Position numbers and translations under genes: made by a program. Positions 8,293-18,800 of a stretch of 64,000 nucleotides of DNA are shown piece after piece. Where the stretch lies: positions 186,001 to 250,000 of the forward strand of contig JAFLSD010000002.1 of NCBI GenBank assembly GCA_022511125.1, in the 5' to 3' direction. This DNA comes from Paramuribaculum sp. (GTDB taxonomy: Bacteria > Bacteroidota > Bacteroidia > Bacteroidales > Muribaculaceae). The notes below the pieces were generated by a model. The model worked only from the letters and a program-made list of their open reading frames with translations. It was not told the origin of the DNA and did not search any database. Positions within the stretch are counted from its first letter, which is position 1; every line of letters begins with the position of its first letter.

Positions 8293-9069
8293 ATGAAAAA
8301 TCTCTGTACGCTGCTGTTCGGAATCGCTATCTTAGCGAGCGGTCGGCTCGAAATTTCGGCTCAAGGCATGGGAAGCGCCGGCGAGCTGAAAGGGAAAATC
8401 TATGTTCTCTCAATATTCATTACCGACCGCGAATGGCCGAAACAGGAAAGAGAGAGGCTGCGACAAAAGCAATATGAGGCCGAGGAATGGATCAGGCAAA
8501 AGGCGGCCGAATATGGGAGCGACATATCATTTGTCAACGGTAATTTCGGATATGATAAGCCTATTTACATAAAGCCGCTCCCGATTAGCTACGACAGCCC
8601 CGAGCAAAAGCCCGTAGACCTCACCTACCGCCTTATGAAGGAAATCGGATGGGAAAATCCCTCCAAATTTCCTGTGTGGGCTAAAGAAAAGGCAGGATGT
8701 GACCAGGCGCTCGCCATTATCTATACGAACAGTTACGGCAGAGGTTATAGCGTTAAATACAACGATCTCTACTCGGCCGAAAAGTATTTTTTCGAGGGGG
8801 CTGTTTTGTTTAAGGGATACAATGAAACACAATCGCTTTATCCTGCGTCCATAGCCCACGAGATGTTGCATCTGTTCGGAGCGATAGATCTTTATGAAGT
8901 AACGGAAAGCGACGCAGAGAGAGCCGGAATGGCTTCGCGTGCATATGCCGACGATATAATGCGGCGCATACCTTACGACATAAAGGATGCCAAACTGGGC
9001 GACCTCACCGCGTGGCTTGTCGGCATAGGCCCTTACAAACCCTCTTTCGCCCCTTATCTCAACAAATAA
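8293..9069 (+). CDS. Putative secreted metzincin-type metalloprotease (258 aa)
   Basis: There is a signal peptide (TLLFGIAILASGRLEISAQ). Residues 189-199 read HEMLHLFGAID, matching the metzincin pattern HExxHxxGxxH/D with Asp as third zinc ligand, as in snapalysin-type enzymes. His189 and His193 would bind zinc and Glu190 act as general base. The preceding SIAHE helix and the segment RAGMASRAYADDIMRR, with Met at the expected distance for a Met-turn, support a zinc peptidase fold. The substrate is unknown. It is the last gene of the 5.8-9.1 kb run and is followed by a strong terminator. Confidence 0.72.
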   Translation: MKNLCTLLFGIAILASGRLEISAQGMGSAGELKGKIYVLSIFITDREWPKQERERLRQKQYEAEEWIRQKAAEYGSDISFVNGNFGYDKPIYIKPLPISYDSPEQKPVDLTYRLMKEIGWENPSKFPVWAKEKAGCDQALAIIYTNSYGRGYSVKYNDLYSAEKYFFEGAVLFKGYNETQSLYPASIAHEMLHLFGAIDLYEVTESDAERAGMASRAYADDIMRRIPYDIKDAKLGDLTAWLVGIGPYKPSFAPYLNK

Positions 9070-9093
9070 TCCCTCGACATCACAGATAGCACA

Positions 9094-9130
9094 TAGAAAG
9101 GGCATCCCCAATTGGAGATGCCTTTTTCTA
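9094..9130. terminator. Bidirectional intrinsic terminator
   Basis: TAGAAAGGGCATC...GATGCCTTTTTCTA forms a long stem with a T5 run on the + strand. It sits between the convergent protease (+) and hexosaminidase (-) genes and can serve both. Confidence 0.8.
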
Positions 9131-9167
9131 TGCCGTCTATTATCCCGGAATTTCCGGGACAGACGTG

Positions 9168-11489
9168 TTAGTTAATCTGGATTTCGTCCAAGAATACGAA
9201 GCCCACTTTACCTTTGCCGTTATGCCAGTCGGGAATAGACTTTTCGGATTCAACGGTAACTTTCACATAGCGAGCGTCTACCGGATCGAAAGTCACAGCA
9301 TGTGGAGTGATGCCGCTCGTCTCTTTTTCCAAAGCGGGGAACTGCTCCGAAGCTACTTCGCGCCAAGTCTTGCCGTCGTCCGAGACAGCCACTTTCATGC
9401 CGCGGGCGTCGAACACCCATGAACCCGTATCAATACATGTCTCCGTGCTTACGCTGCTTATCTTCTGGGGCTGTTCAAGGTCTATTACTGCCACGGCATC
9501 ATTGCCTGCAAAACCTATCCAACCGCCTGTGTTGAACCCGTTTGCGCCGAATTTACCATCAACGAGCGTTGCTGCGCCGTTACCTGTGTAGCGCGGATGA
9601 GGAGTCGTCTCAAAATTGATGGGATGAGTGGTAGCCTTGTTGAACGATACGCTGTCCGTGAATATACGACTTTTTCCTGTCGGACGGATAGCTATAGCCC
9701 TGATCTTCGAGGTCGTATTCAACGAAAGCGGTCCTTCGTAGAGGTTCGACTGGTCAGTGGGGTCGGTTCCGTCGAGAGTGTAGTAGATTGGAGCGTCGTC
9801 GGCCGTCGAAAGATCCACAACGATAGCGTGTTTTTCGTTGTCGGAGCTCAGTTCGCCCTGAACGTCAAACACGTGCGTAGCATAATTGTAGCCGTTGGCG
9901 CGATATTGGTTCACCATCTGGGGCACTCTTTTCAGGAAGGCCTTATAATCTTTGGGAGCGTTGCTCCACTGCACTTCGCTCAGAGCCGCCATGCGCGGTA
10001 GTTCCATATATTCCACCTGAGAATAGGTCGGGATGTATTCCGTCCAAAGGTTAGCCTGTACACCGATGATATGTTTTGCTTCTTCCGGAGTCAGATCCTT
10101 CGGATAAGGCTCGTAGCTGTACACTTTTTCCACAGGAACATAACCGCCGATTGCATCGGGCTCGTTCTCGCGGTCAAGAGTCTGATAATAGTCGAAATAC
10201 ATATAGGTATTCGGAGTCATAATCACGTCATGGCCACGCTTGGCGGCTTCAATTCCGCCCGCTTCTCCGCGCCACGACATCACTATAGCACCCGGTGCCA
10301 GACCGCCTTCGAGAGTTTCGTCCCAGCCGATCATCTTCTTGCCCTTGCTTGCAAGGAAATCGCTTGCATGGTGGATTACGTGGCTCTGGAGTTTCTCTTC
10401 TTTCGTACCGTGTTCGTCGGCCTTGATGCCGAGTTCCACTATCTTAGCCTGACACTTCTCACATGTTTCCCAACGCACTTTCGGGCATTCGTCGCCGCCC
10501 ACGTGAACATATTCTGCCGGAAACAGATCGGCTATTTCGCCAAGCACGTCGTCGATAAACTTATATGTCGAATCGTTGCCGGCGCAGAGCACATCTTCAC
10601 TCACGCCCCAATGCTGCCACAATTCGTAAGGACCGCCGGTACAGCCTAATTCGGGATAGCCTTTGAGAGCTCCCAGCATGTGACCCGGAAGATCGATTTC
10701 GGGTATGATGGTGATATGGCGGTCGGCCGCATACTGAATGATATCACGGATCTGATCCTGTGTATAGAAACCTTCTACAGGTATCGAGTTATATTCACCT
10801 GAATTATGGCCGATTACGGTTCCGCTGCGCTTCGAACCGAGCTCCGTCAGAAGCGGACGGCTCTTTATTTCAACACGCCAGCCCTGATCGTCGGTCAGAT
10901 GCCAGTGGAATGTATTCATGTTGTGGAGTGCCATCATATCGATGAAGCTCTTCACTGAATCCAAGGGGAAGAAATGACGGGCCACGTCTAAGTGGGCTCC
11001 GCGGTAGCTGAATCGCGGATAGTCGGTGATTACGGCTGCCGGGAAAGTCACGTTGCTTTTCTCTGCCGACGGAATCGACTTGCGCAGGGTCTGGATGCCG
11101 TAGAACGTACCGGCCGCCGTAGCTCCGTTAATGTCGATCGATGTGGGAGTGACTGTCATCACATAGCCTTCGGGATTATCACCGCCGAGATCGGCGCGTA
11201 GATTGATCACGTCGCTTTCGGGAGCCTGTTCGGTGAGCTTAAGCTCATGACCCGTCATCTGCTTGAGATAACCCTGCAGATGCTCAGCGTCCTTCTTCAG
11301 AGCTTCGTTATCGGCCGGATAAGCTATCACGGTCTTGCCGGTTAGATAAAAACTGCCGTCCCCCTCTTGTTTCACTTCTTGAGGACGGGGAATCACGTCA
11401 TACGATGCCGTTTGTTCAATAGTCTTTCCACACGACCACAGAAGCGATACGAACAGCGCTGTCAATGCAAAAAATTTGATCTTTTTCAT
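9168..11489 (-). CDS. Beta-N-acetylhexosaminidase, GH20 lipoprotein (773 aa)
   Basis: It releases terminal GlcNAc/GalNAc from glycans, probably host mucin or N-glycans, at the cell surface or in the periplasm. A lipobox (LLWSC, Cys20) is followed by the GH20 N-terminal beta domain (about residues 30-150). The TIM barrel has RGAHLDVARHFF, FHWHLTDDQGWR and HVGGDECPK; Asp333-Glu334 is the catalytic pair of substrate-assisted GH20 enzymes. C-terminal domains (about 550-773) look like a chitobiase-type segment (PIYYTLDGTDPT) and an F5/8-type-C-like carbohydrate-binding module (VDGKFGANGFNTGGWIGF). The gene is monocistronic and divergent from the aquaporin gene. Confidence 0.95.
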   Translation of the reverse strand: MKKIKFFALTALFVSLLWSCGKTIEQTASYDVIPRPQEVKQEGDGSFYLTGKTVIAYPADNEALKKDAEHLQGYLKQMTGHELKLTEQAPESDVINLRADLGGDNPEGYVMTVTPTSIDINGATAAGTFYGIQTLRKSIPSAEKSNVTFPAAVITDYPRFSYRGAHLDVARHFFPLDSVKSFIDMMALHNMNTFHWHLTDDQGWRVEIKSRPLLTELGSKRSGTVIGHNSGEYNSIPVEGFYTQDQIRDIIQYAADRHITIIPEIDLPGHMLGALKGYPELGCTGGPYELWQHWGVSEDVLCAGNDSTYKFIDDVLGEIADLFPAEYVHVGGDECPKVRWETCEKCQAKIVELGIKADEHGTKEEKLQSHVIHHASDFLASKGKKMIGWDETLEGGLAPGAIVMSWRGEAGGIEAAKRGHDVIMTPNTYMYFDYYQTLDRENEPDAIGGYVPVEKVYSYEPYPKDLTPEEAKHIIGVQANLWTEYIPTYSQVEYMELPRMAALSEVQWSNAPKDYKAFLKRVPQMVNQYRANGYNYATHVFDVQGELSSDNEKHAIVVDLSTADDAPIYYTLDGTDPTDQSNLYEGPLSLNTTSKIRAIAIRPTGKSRIFTDSVSFNKATTHPINFETTPHPRYTGNGAATLVDGKFGANGFNTGGWIGFAGNDAVAVIDLEQPQKISSVSTETCIDTGSWVFDARGMKVAVSDDGKTWREVASEQFPALEKETSGITPHAVTFDPVDARYVKVTVESEKSIPDWHNGKGKVGFVFLDEIQIN

Positions 11490-11528
11490 GTAGGAATTTA
11501 AGATTAATGATGATTTTTAGTTCTTCTA

Positions 11529-11536
11529 CAAAGTTA
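11529..11536 (-). promoter_or_regulatory. Possible -7 element for the GH20 gene
   Basis: CAAAGTTA on the + strand is TAACTTTG on the - strand, about 40 nt upstream of the GH20 ATG. No convincing -33 TTTG is seen at 19-21 bp, so only the -7 part is supported. Confidence 0.4.
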
Positions 11537-11654
11537 GCTATAAAAATTCCCCTTTATCTGCGAATTTGACACACTGTTCGCAAAATATCCACTTATTTCT
11601 ACTTTTTCACCAATGCATTTTTCTGTTTTTAAGCCTTGATTGTAGCCTAAATTA

Positions 11655-11684
11655 TTGAAAATAACGAAATTTTAGCTACCTTTG
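11655..11684 (+). promoter_or_regulatory. Promoter for the aquaporin gene
   Basis: TTG at 11655-11657, a 19-bp spacer and TACCTTTG at 11677-11684 fit the Bacteroidetes consensus. The expected leader before the ATG at 11719 is about 28 nt. Confidence 0.72.
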
Positions 11685-11718
11685 CCATAAACGTATTAAC
11701 CACAAAATTTTTTAGTTC

Positions 11719-12423
11719 ATGAAAAAATTCTTAGCTGAAGGAGTCGGAACGATGTTTCTCGTGCTCCTCGCCTGCGGAAGCGCGGTGCTCGCCGGCCCCT
11801 CAATCGGAGGATATGGAATCGGCGTTTGTTTTGGACTCGTCCTCATCTGTCTTTGCTATTGCATAGGCAATATCTCGGGATGTCATGTCAACCCGGCCGT
11901 TTCGTTCGCCATGCTGCTCAGCGGCAAGATGAAAGGCGGCGAATTTGTAGGCTACGTGCTCTCCCAGCTTGTGGGAGCGGCTGCAGGCGCCCTTCTGCTC
12001 TACATCATAGTTTGCACAGGTTGCGTCGATTATCATTTCGGCGGCATCACTAACGCCGGACAGCCCAACGAGGCTATCCTCGCTGCAAACGTTCTTCAGC
12101 CGGGTGCTTCCGTTGGAATGGCGTTGATTACCGAATGTCTCCTCACGTTCTTCTTCGTGATGATCATTCTCGGAGCTACCGACCCGCAGAAAGGTTTCGG
12201 CAAATTCGCCGGTCTTGCTATCGGTATCGGTCTCGGATTGGTTAACATCGTCGGAATCCCCGTAGACAACTGCTCGGTTAACCCCGCGCGCAGTTTCGGC
12301 CCCGCTTTGTTCAGCCCGTCAGCTTGGTGCGATTTCTGGATCATGGTTGTCGGCCCGCTCGCAGGTGCAGCTCTCGCAGCTCTCGTCTGGAAACTTTGCA
12401 AACCCACTGCAGAAGAAGCATAA
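11719..12423 (+). CDS. aqpZ: Aquaporin Z-like MIP-family channel (234 aa)
   Basis: This is an inner-membrane water channel of the major intrinsic protein family. Two NPA motifs are present (HVNPAVSFA and SVNPARSFGPAL), each on a half-helix between transmembrane segments, within six hydrophobic helices. The Arg following the second NPA is the usual selectivity-filter Arg. The length fits AqpZ (about 230 aa). GlpF-type glycerol channels usually have Asp after the second NPA motif (NPARD), whereas this protein has NPARS, which favours the water channel. Own promoter and terminator make it monocistronic. Confidence 0.93.
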   Translation: MKKFLAEGVGTMFLVLLACGSAVLAGPSIGGYGIGVCFGLVLICLCYCIGNISGCHVNPAVSFAMLLSGKMKGGEFVGYVLSQLVGAAAGALLLYIIVCTGCVDYHFGGITNAGQPNEAILAANVLQPGASVGMALITECLLTFFFVMIILGATDPQKGFGKFAGLAIGIGLGLVNIVGIPVDNCSVNPARSFGPALFSPSAWCDFWIMVVGPLAGAALAALVWKLCKPTAEEA

Positions 12424-12447
12424 TTCCATTTGTTTGATAACGAAAAC

Positions 12448-12488
12448 GGGCTGTCTGACGATCTAAAGTTAGGCAGCTCGCTTTTTTG
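12448..12488 (+). terminator. Intrinsic terminator after the aquaporin gene
   Basis: GGGCTGTCTGAC (12448-12459) pairs along all 12 positions, with three G-U pairs, with GTTAGGCAGCTC (12468-12479). It is followed by GCTTTTTT. Confidence 0.82.
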
Positions 12489-12560
12489 AGCCGTCAAAAC
12501 GCCTGAAAAATAATATTTTTATTAATTTTAAGCTCAATTATAACCCTAAATACTGAAGTG

Positions 12561-13058
12561 ATGAAAAAGGCAATTTCTTTCATTTGCATATTCATTGTTA
12601 TGATTGCGTGCGCAAGCAGTTTGGATGCACAAACAGGCCGAGGGTCAAGTTCCGGGGCCACTCTTGATGCCTCGATGCTAATAGTGAAAAAGGGACAGTA
12701 TGTCCAGTTCAGCAGTAATTGCCAGGCGAATCTAAAAAGGGCCGGGTTCACCCTGTCGTATACCCGTAACGTTCAGCTACATAGTGTCGACAATGATTAT
12801 AATGATATTCTCGTAACTAATGTTGAAAAGACCTATAAAAAAGGGAGCCTTCTGGTAAAATTATACTTCAATTCTATGCGCGACTCTGAACCAAATACAA
12901 TTGAAATCGACTTCCCGACTCAATCATCACGAAACAGTTTTTTCAGCACTTTAAAAAAGCTCGGATTTACAAGAAACGGCGACTCATACATTGCACTGTA
13001 CAGCGGGATGTTTGTGGAAGCTGAAGGCAATCGCGTGTCGATAGCTTTTACCCTTTAA
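12561..13058 (+). CDS. Small secreted protein sharing a domain with two others in the window (165 aa)
   Basis: The ATG at 12561 is preferred over the in-frame GTG at 12558. The signal is AISFICIFIVMIACASSLDA; the Cys could be a lipobox but context is weak. The mature part has a LKRAGFTLSY element and, near the C-terminus, IEIDFPTQSSRNSFFSTLKKLGF and later EGNRVSIAF. The protein at 50774-51379 has the matching IQFPTAAQKDSFMKTVTSAGY and EGNQVMI. The lipoprotein at 53348-53914 has a diverged version. The function is unknown. Confidence 0.75.
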   Translation: MKKAISFICIFIVMIACASSLDAQTGRGSSSGATLDASMLIVKKGQYVQFSSNCQANLKRAGFTLSYTRNVQLHSVDNDYNDILVTNVEKTYKKGSLLVKLYFNSMRDSEPNTIEIDFPTQSSRNSFFSTLKKLGFTRNGDSYIALYSGMFVEAEGNRVSIAFTL

Positions 13059-13129
13059 ATGCATGAAATGCAAGATTTTGCGAATGCACTTAATAGGAAA
13101 TAGAGCTGTCTTTCACCTTTCCAATTTGA

Positions 13130-15604
13130 TTATTCTCTGAAATACACTCTTTTGACGCGCGTCGACACAGAGGTCAGTATTTCGTAGGGTATAGTGCCCA
13201 ACGTATCTGAAAGCTCTTCGACGGGAACATTGTCGCCGAAAATTTCCACCCTGTCGCCCACCTGGCAGTAAGCATCGGTAACATCGATCATACAAGCATC
13301 CATACAGATATTTCCGACGGTAGGACAACGACGTCCGTTGATCCACACACGCATGGCACCATTACCTAAGTGACGGTCGATACCGTCGGCATAACCCACA
13401 GGAATGGTTGCTATCCTCGACCGTCTCTTCAAGACTCCGCGGCAACCATAGCCGATAGTCGTGCCCTCCGGCCATTCTTTTATCGAAATTATCACTGTAC
13501 GAAGCGACGACACTTTCTTCAGATCGGGCAGCATACCAGCCGGCAGAGGCGAAACTCCGTAAAGACCTATCCCGAGGCGCACCATATCGTATTGATACTG
13601 TGGAAATCGCGCTATACCCGCCGTATTCAGAATATGTCGCTGTATTTCATGGTTGAAATTCGACTCTATCGTGCGGCACATCCGGTCGAACATCTTCAAC
13701 TGCTCCTCCGTATATGAATCGAGCTCCAGACAATCGGCTGTTGCAAGATGGGAAAACAACGACTGAACGCGCACTACTTTCTGATTCTTCAAAATCGAGA
13801 TGAGTTCCGGAAGATCGCTTTCCGTAAAGCCCATGCGGTGCATGCCCGTATCGAGCTTTATATGGCAGGAATGATCGGTCACCCCGTATTTCTCACCTTC
13901 CTTGATAATCTCGCGCAGAATGGCGAACGAATAGATTTCCGGCTCCAAATCATAAGTGAAAAGAGCCTGATAGCTGACGCCGCGCGGATTCATCACCATC
14001 ACAGGCATCGTGATACCGGCCTCTCTCAGATCTACACCCTCGTCGACTACAGCCACGGCAAGATATGCCGCTCCTTGATCCTGAAGGCTTTTGGCCAATT
14101 CGTAACTCCCCGCTCCGTAGCCCGAAGCCTTGACCATGCAGACTATACCAGTGGTTGGACGGAGCATCCCGCGGAAAGTATTGTAGTTGTGGATCAGAGA
14201 GTCCAGATTTACCTCAAGTACCGTTTCATGCTGGCGGGCTTCCAACATTTCAGCGATCTGCTCGAAATGAAAACGCGCCGCCCCTTTGACCAATATCAGT
14301 TCGTTATCGAAGTCGTCAGCACTCATTTCCCGAAGAAACGATGATGTTGAGGGGAAAAAACGGCTGTCAGACTGGAAATAACGGCCGAAACGGCTTATTT
14401 CCTCACCTATTCCGATCACTCGGTCGACTCCTCGGAGATTCAACAACCGAGCGACTGTCTTATAAAGATTTTCAGGCTCCAAAGTTTCGTGCTGAACATC
14501 GGAAAGTATCACTGTCAGGGGCATTTTCCCTGTCCGTCTACGGTTTACGAAGTCAAGCGCAGGGTTCAGGGAGTTGAGGTCAGAAGTATAAGCGTCATAA
14601 ATTATCAGCGAATTGTTCACTCCTTCGTTCACTTCCATGCGTGTACCTACGGGAGTCAGAGTAGCCATACGCGATTTCATCACGTCCTCCGGACGGTTAA
14701 GATAGAGCATCACGGCAAGACAATGGATAGCATTCTGAATCTCCGAATCGCCGGTGAAGGGTATCGTCACCTGACCTTCTCGCCTCAGATATTCGTATTT
14801 TATTTCGGTACTTTCCTTATGTCTGTTGATTTTCGAAATGAAAAGAGGGCTGTCGCTGTTTCGGGTCGACCACGCTATTTCCTGTGCTCCGATACACGAT
14901 TCTTCAACCGCCGTCGTTATCAGCTCGTCGTCGCCGTTGTAGATTATGCAGTCGCAGTCGCGCAAAAGCTCTATCTTCTCCAGGCATTTCTCTTTCAGCG
15001 ATCTGAAACCGTCGGCATGTTCAGAACCAATATTGGTGATGATCCCTATCGTCGGCTTGATGATAGGCTCCAACAGCGACATCTCGCCGGGCAAAGAGAT
15101 ACCGGCTTCGAATATGCCCAGAGTCGTGGCTTCGTTGAGCTCCCAAACAGAAAGAGGCACCCCTATCTGAGAATTATAGCTGCGAGGCGACCTTACGATA
15201 TTGTAATCGTTCACCAACAACTGGTATAGCCATTCTTTGACTGTCGTCTTGCCTCTCGAGCCGGTTATACCTATCACCGGCATATCGAAACGCTTGCGGT
15301 GACTCTTCGATATCTTCTGAAGAGCCTTCACCGAATTTTTTACTATTATCACCGACGCATCCGCTACATCCTCCAAATCCTTCGGAATATATTCGGCCAC
15401 AAAAGCCCGCACACCGCGGTCGTAGAGTTCACGCATATACCGGTGTCCGTCGTTGTTACGCGTCCGTATCGCGAAAAATATCGTCTTTTCGGGAATATTA
15501 AGTGAACGGGAATCAGTTAAAAGAATATCCAACTCATTTGGGACTTCCATTCCTCTGATATCCGACTTCAGAAGACTCGCTATCTCATCTATCTTGTAAA
15601 CCAT
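13130..15604 (-). CDS. murF-alr: Bifunctional MurF ligase / alanine racemase fusion (824 aa)
   Basis: The N-terminal half adds D-Ala-D-Ala to UDP-MurNAc-tripeptide; the C-terminal half converts L-Ala to D-Ala. Both are cytoplasmic steps of peptidoglycan synthesis. The MurF part (about residues 1-450) has the P-loop GSRGKTT (about 115-121), GIFEAGISLPGEM and NIGSEHADGF. The Alr part has VNLDSLIHNYNTF and MVKASGYGAG with the PLP-binding Lys, and a later KLDTGMHRMGF. The start is ATG at 15604; an upstream in-frame TTG lies inside the predicted promoter. This fusion is known in Bacteroidetes. Confidence 0.95.
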   Translation of the reverse strand: MVYKIDEIASLLKSDIRGMEVPNELDILLTDSRSLNIPEKTIFFAIRTRNNDGHRYMRELYDRGVRAFVAEYIPKDLEDVADASVIIVKNSVKALQKISKSHRKRFDMPVIGITGSRGKTTVKEWLYQLLVNDYNIVRSPRSYNSQIGVPLSVWELNEATTLGIFEAGISLPGEMSLLEPIIKPTIGIITNIGSEHADGFRSLKEKCLEKIELLRDCDCIIYNGDDELITTAVEESCIGAQEIAWSTRNSDSPLFISKINRHKESTEIKYEYLRREGQVTIPFTGDSEIQNAIHCLAVMLYLNRPEDVMKSRMATLTPVGTRMEVNEGVNNSLIIYDAYTSDLNSLNPALDFVNRRRTGKMPLTVILSDVQHETLEPENLYKTVARLLNLRGVDRVIGIGEEISRFGRYFQSDSRFFPSTSSFLREMSADDFDNELILVKGAARFHFEQIAEMLEARQHETVLEVNLDSLIHNYNTFRGMLRPTTGIVCMVKASGYGAGSYELAKSLQDQGAAYLAVAVVDEGVDLREAGITMPVMVMNPRGVSYQALFTYDLEPEIYSFAILREIIKEGEKYGVTDHSCHIKLDTGMHRMGFTESDLPELISILKNQKVVRVQSLFSHLATADCLELDSYTEEQLKMFDRMCRTIESNFNHEIQRHILNTAGIARFPQYQYDMVRLGIGLYGVSPLPAGMLPDLKKVSSLRTVIISIKEWPEGTTIGYGCRGVLKRRSRIATIPVGYADGIDRHLGNGAMRVWINGRRCPTVGNICMDACMIDVTDAYCQVGDRVEIFGDNVPVEELSDTLGTIPYEILTSVSTRVKRVYFRE

Positions 15605-15622
15605 ACGATCTGCTTTGACCAA

Positions 15623-15630
15623 CAAATTTA
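15623..15630 (-). promoter_or_regulatory. -7 element for murF-alr
   Basis: CAAATTTA on + is TAAATTTG on -, 19 nt upstream of the ATG at 15604. It supports this ATG over the upstream TTG, which would lie inside the promoter. The -33 element is not clear. Confidence 0.5.
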
Positions 15631-15786
15631 CATCTTTTCTGTCAATCTCACCTCTTCAATCTCCAAAATAATCGTTCTATCACTTTTTGACAAGAAAACG
15701 AGGAATCAGATTAGGCTTGAAGAAATATTCTCAATCACTTTCATTACAATTATTATAAAATCAAGCATTTTAACAAGTATTTTTTT

Positions 15787-15794
15787 TATCTTTG
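15787..15794 (+). promoter_or_regulatory. -7 element for the large glycoside-hydrolase-like gene
   Basis: TATCTTTG at 15787-15794 fits TAnnTTTG and would give a leader of about 60 nt to the ATG at 15861. The -33 match is poor in this AT-rich region. Confidence 0.5.
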
Positions 15795-15860
15795 TTGAGT
15801 AATCTGAAGAAGATTTACTCCCATAATGTTATCTAAACAATTCTACTTACTCTTTTTATC

Positions 15861-18800
15861 ATGAAAATCAAAAACTTAATCTTTCTGATAATTGTACTTA
15901 TTTCTAATTGCTCCGTCATGGCAGCTGAGAAGGCGGGAATTTATGAATATCGAGTTCCTGAGACAGGATGGCCGGAATCTTTCGGCAATCACAGGGCTGT
16001 CCTGGAAGTCAAGAAGGCGGCTAAAGTGGTTAGTTTGGATTTTAAATGGAGACGGCACGATAAAGCCATCAACAATACCCGCTTCCTGATTATCAACGCA
16101 CAAACAGGCGATACAATCGACAACATTCGCCGAATCGAGGTAAACGAAGAAGAATGTAACATCCAATTCGGCCCGGTAAATAGTGCCGGCAAATATTATT
16201 TTTATTATCTTCCCTATAATGTACAAATAAGTCAGGGGTTTACCAGAGGAGGTTATCTGAAGCCCGAACCATCGCCCGACGATGTTTGGATGGGGGAAGC
16301 GATGAAAAGTCGCAAGATTGAAAAAGCCAGAATAGTAGCAGTTGAATCGCGAACCGATTTCGATAGTTTCTATCCTATGGAAATTGCCGCGACAAAAAAA
16401 GAGGAAGACGCTTATGTTTCAAATAACTCGAACAATATATACGCTTTTGCGGAAGATCGCTTGAATCCTATCAGGATGAAAAATGCGATACCGGTCAAAT
16501 GGCTGGATTATCGACAAGGGCAAGAATTTCACGGTATAGCCGCGCCCAACGAATATTATACTTTCCAAGTAGGTATATGGAATCCTGATAAAGCTTCTTT
16601 AGACAGTCTGTCATATAAAATAACTCCATTGGAAGGACCTGACGGAGCCATCATAACGCCCTCCGATATCACGTGCTTCAATCTTGAGGGTATAGATCCT
16701 TACGGGAAATCATTTACAAAAAAAGTGGATGTCGGAAAAGGAACGGTTCAACCTTTATGGTTCGGAGTCGATATTAAACCGAATCAAACTCCGGGGACAT
16801 ATAACGGCTTGCTTACGATAAACGACAATGCCGGCGATTCAGCTGTTTTACCGGTTTCTATAACTGTCGAAGGCCAAAATCTTGAGGATCGAGGCGATTC
16901 CAATCCTTTATTGATGACCCGACTGCGGTGGCTTAATTCGACATTGGGAATTGCCGACACTCCTATAGCGCCCTATGGCCCGGTGAAAATCTCCGGCGAC
17001 ACGTTGAGCTGTTCCTACAGAAGCGTGGTAATCGACGATAATTCGGGAATGCCCCAACAGATTATTTCATTCGGTCATGAAATTCTCGCTTCGCCTATGC
17101 GTTTTGTCATTACTCTCAAAGACGGCAGTATCGTAAAGTTGAATGGTTTGACTGATTTGAAAGAACAGACCCAAGGTCATCTGACGATCAGCAATAACGC
17201 TTCTAACGAACTCTTGGATTTAGAATTGACAGCGACCCTTGATTTTGACGGAATGATGAACTATAATCTTACTGTTGTTCCAAAAAAAGACATCGATATA
17301 GCTGATATCCGGCTGGAACTGCTCGTAAGAAAAGAGATAGCTCTCTACTTTTTTGGAATAGGTCTACCGGGGCAAGATACACCAATCAGTTATGACGGCA
17401 AATGGGATACTCCGGAAATGACGGTTAACCACTACGGAGTGTCAATGGAAACATCCGAAAAGAAGCAATGGCTTTGGCCCTTCGATTCCTATTGGATAGG
17501 AAACGCATTCGCCGGTTTGCAGATGGAATTAAGGGGAAGCGATTATACGGGTCCGCTCCTCAATGTCTACAGGCCGAAATATCCTGAAAGTTGGAATAAC
17601 GAAGGACGGGGAGGATTTTCGATCCGTACTGACGAAGAGGATGTGACCGTAACGGCTTACAGTGGCGAAAGGAGCCTGAAATCGGGAGAGACACTTAATT
17701 ATGAATTCGCATTTCTGATCACTCCTGTAAAAGAAATCAATATACCCAAACAATTCACTGACAGATACTATCATAACGGCTCACGTCCTATGCCCACGGA
17801 GGAAGAGCTGCAAAAGGGCGTTAAGATAGTGAATGTTCATCACGGAAACGAAGTCAATCCATTTATCAATTATCCTTTCATGACGACTGAACGGCTTAAA
17901 GAATTTACCGACAGTCTGCATGAGAAAGGAGCGAAGGTTAAGATCTATTATACTTTAAGAGAACTAAGTAACGTTTTGCCCGAGCTTTGGGCTGTAAGAA
18001 GCTTGGGCGACGAAGTTTTCAGGGATGGTGACGGCGGAGGCTATAATTGGTTGCAGGAGCATTTAGTAACGGGTTATCGTCCGCAATGGTATGTTCATTT
18101 CGACGGGATGGCTCCGGCAGGGGTCACAGCCGACGCGGCTATTCTAACATCAGAATCCGATTCAAGATGGTATAATTATTACATCGAAGGCCTGGCGTGG
18201 ATGGTTAAAAATCTTGGGATTGACGGTATTTATCTTGATGATGTTTCTTTCGACAGACGTATTTTGAAACGTATGCGCAGAGCGATGGATCAGGTAAAAG
18301 ACGGCAATCTGATAGATCTTCATTCCAACACGGCTTTCTCGGTGGGCGCAGCCAATCAATATGCGGAATTCTTCCCTTATATCGACAAAGTATGGTTTGG
18401 AGAAAGTTTTCTGTATGACGAAATGTCACCCGCAAACTGGCTGGTGGAGTCGTCGGGAATCCCGTTCGGTCTGACGGGCGATATGCTTTATCGTGGCGGC
18501 AATCCATGGTTGGGCATGCAATACGGCATGACGGTAAGATATCCGTGGTACACCGAAGGTGTAAATTGCGATCCTACAGAGATCTGGAAAATCTGGGATG
18601 ATTTCAAAATAGAGACTGCAAAAATGTACGGTTTCTGGGAGGAGGATGTTCCCGTGACTGCGTCAGATCCGGATGTCAAAGTGACGGTATATCGTCAGGA
18701 CAATGGCGATTTGCTCCTTTCGATCGGAAATTATACGGACGAGACAAAGAAGGTGAACCTGAACTTCGATTGGTCAATGTTGAATTTAGATCCTGCTAAA

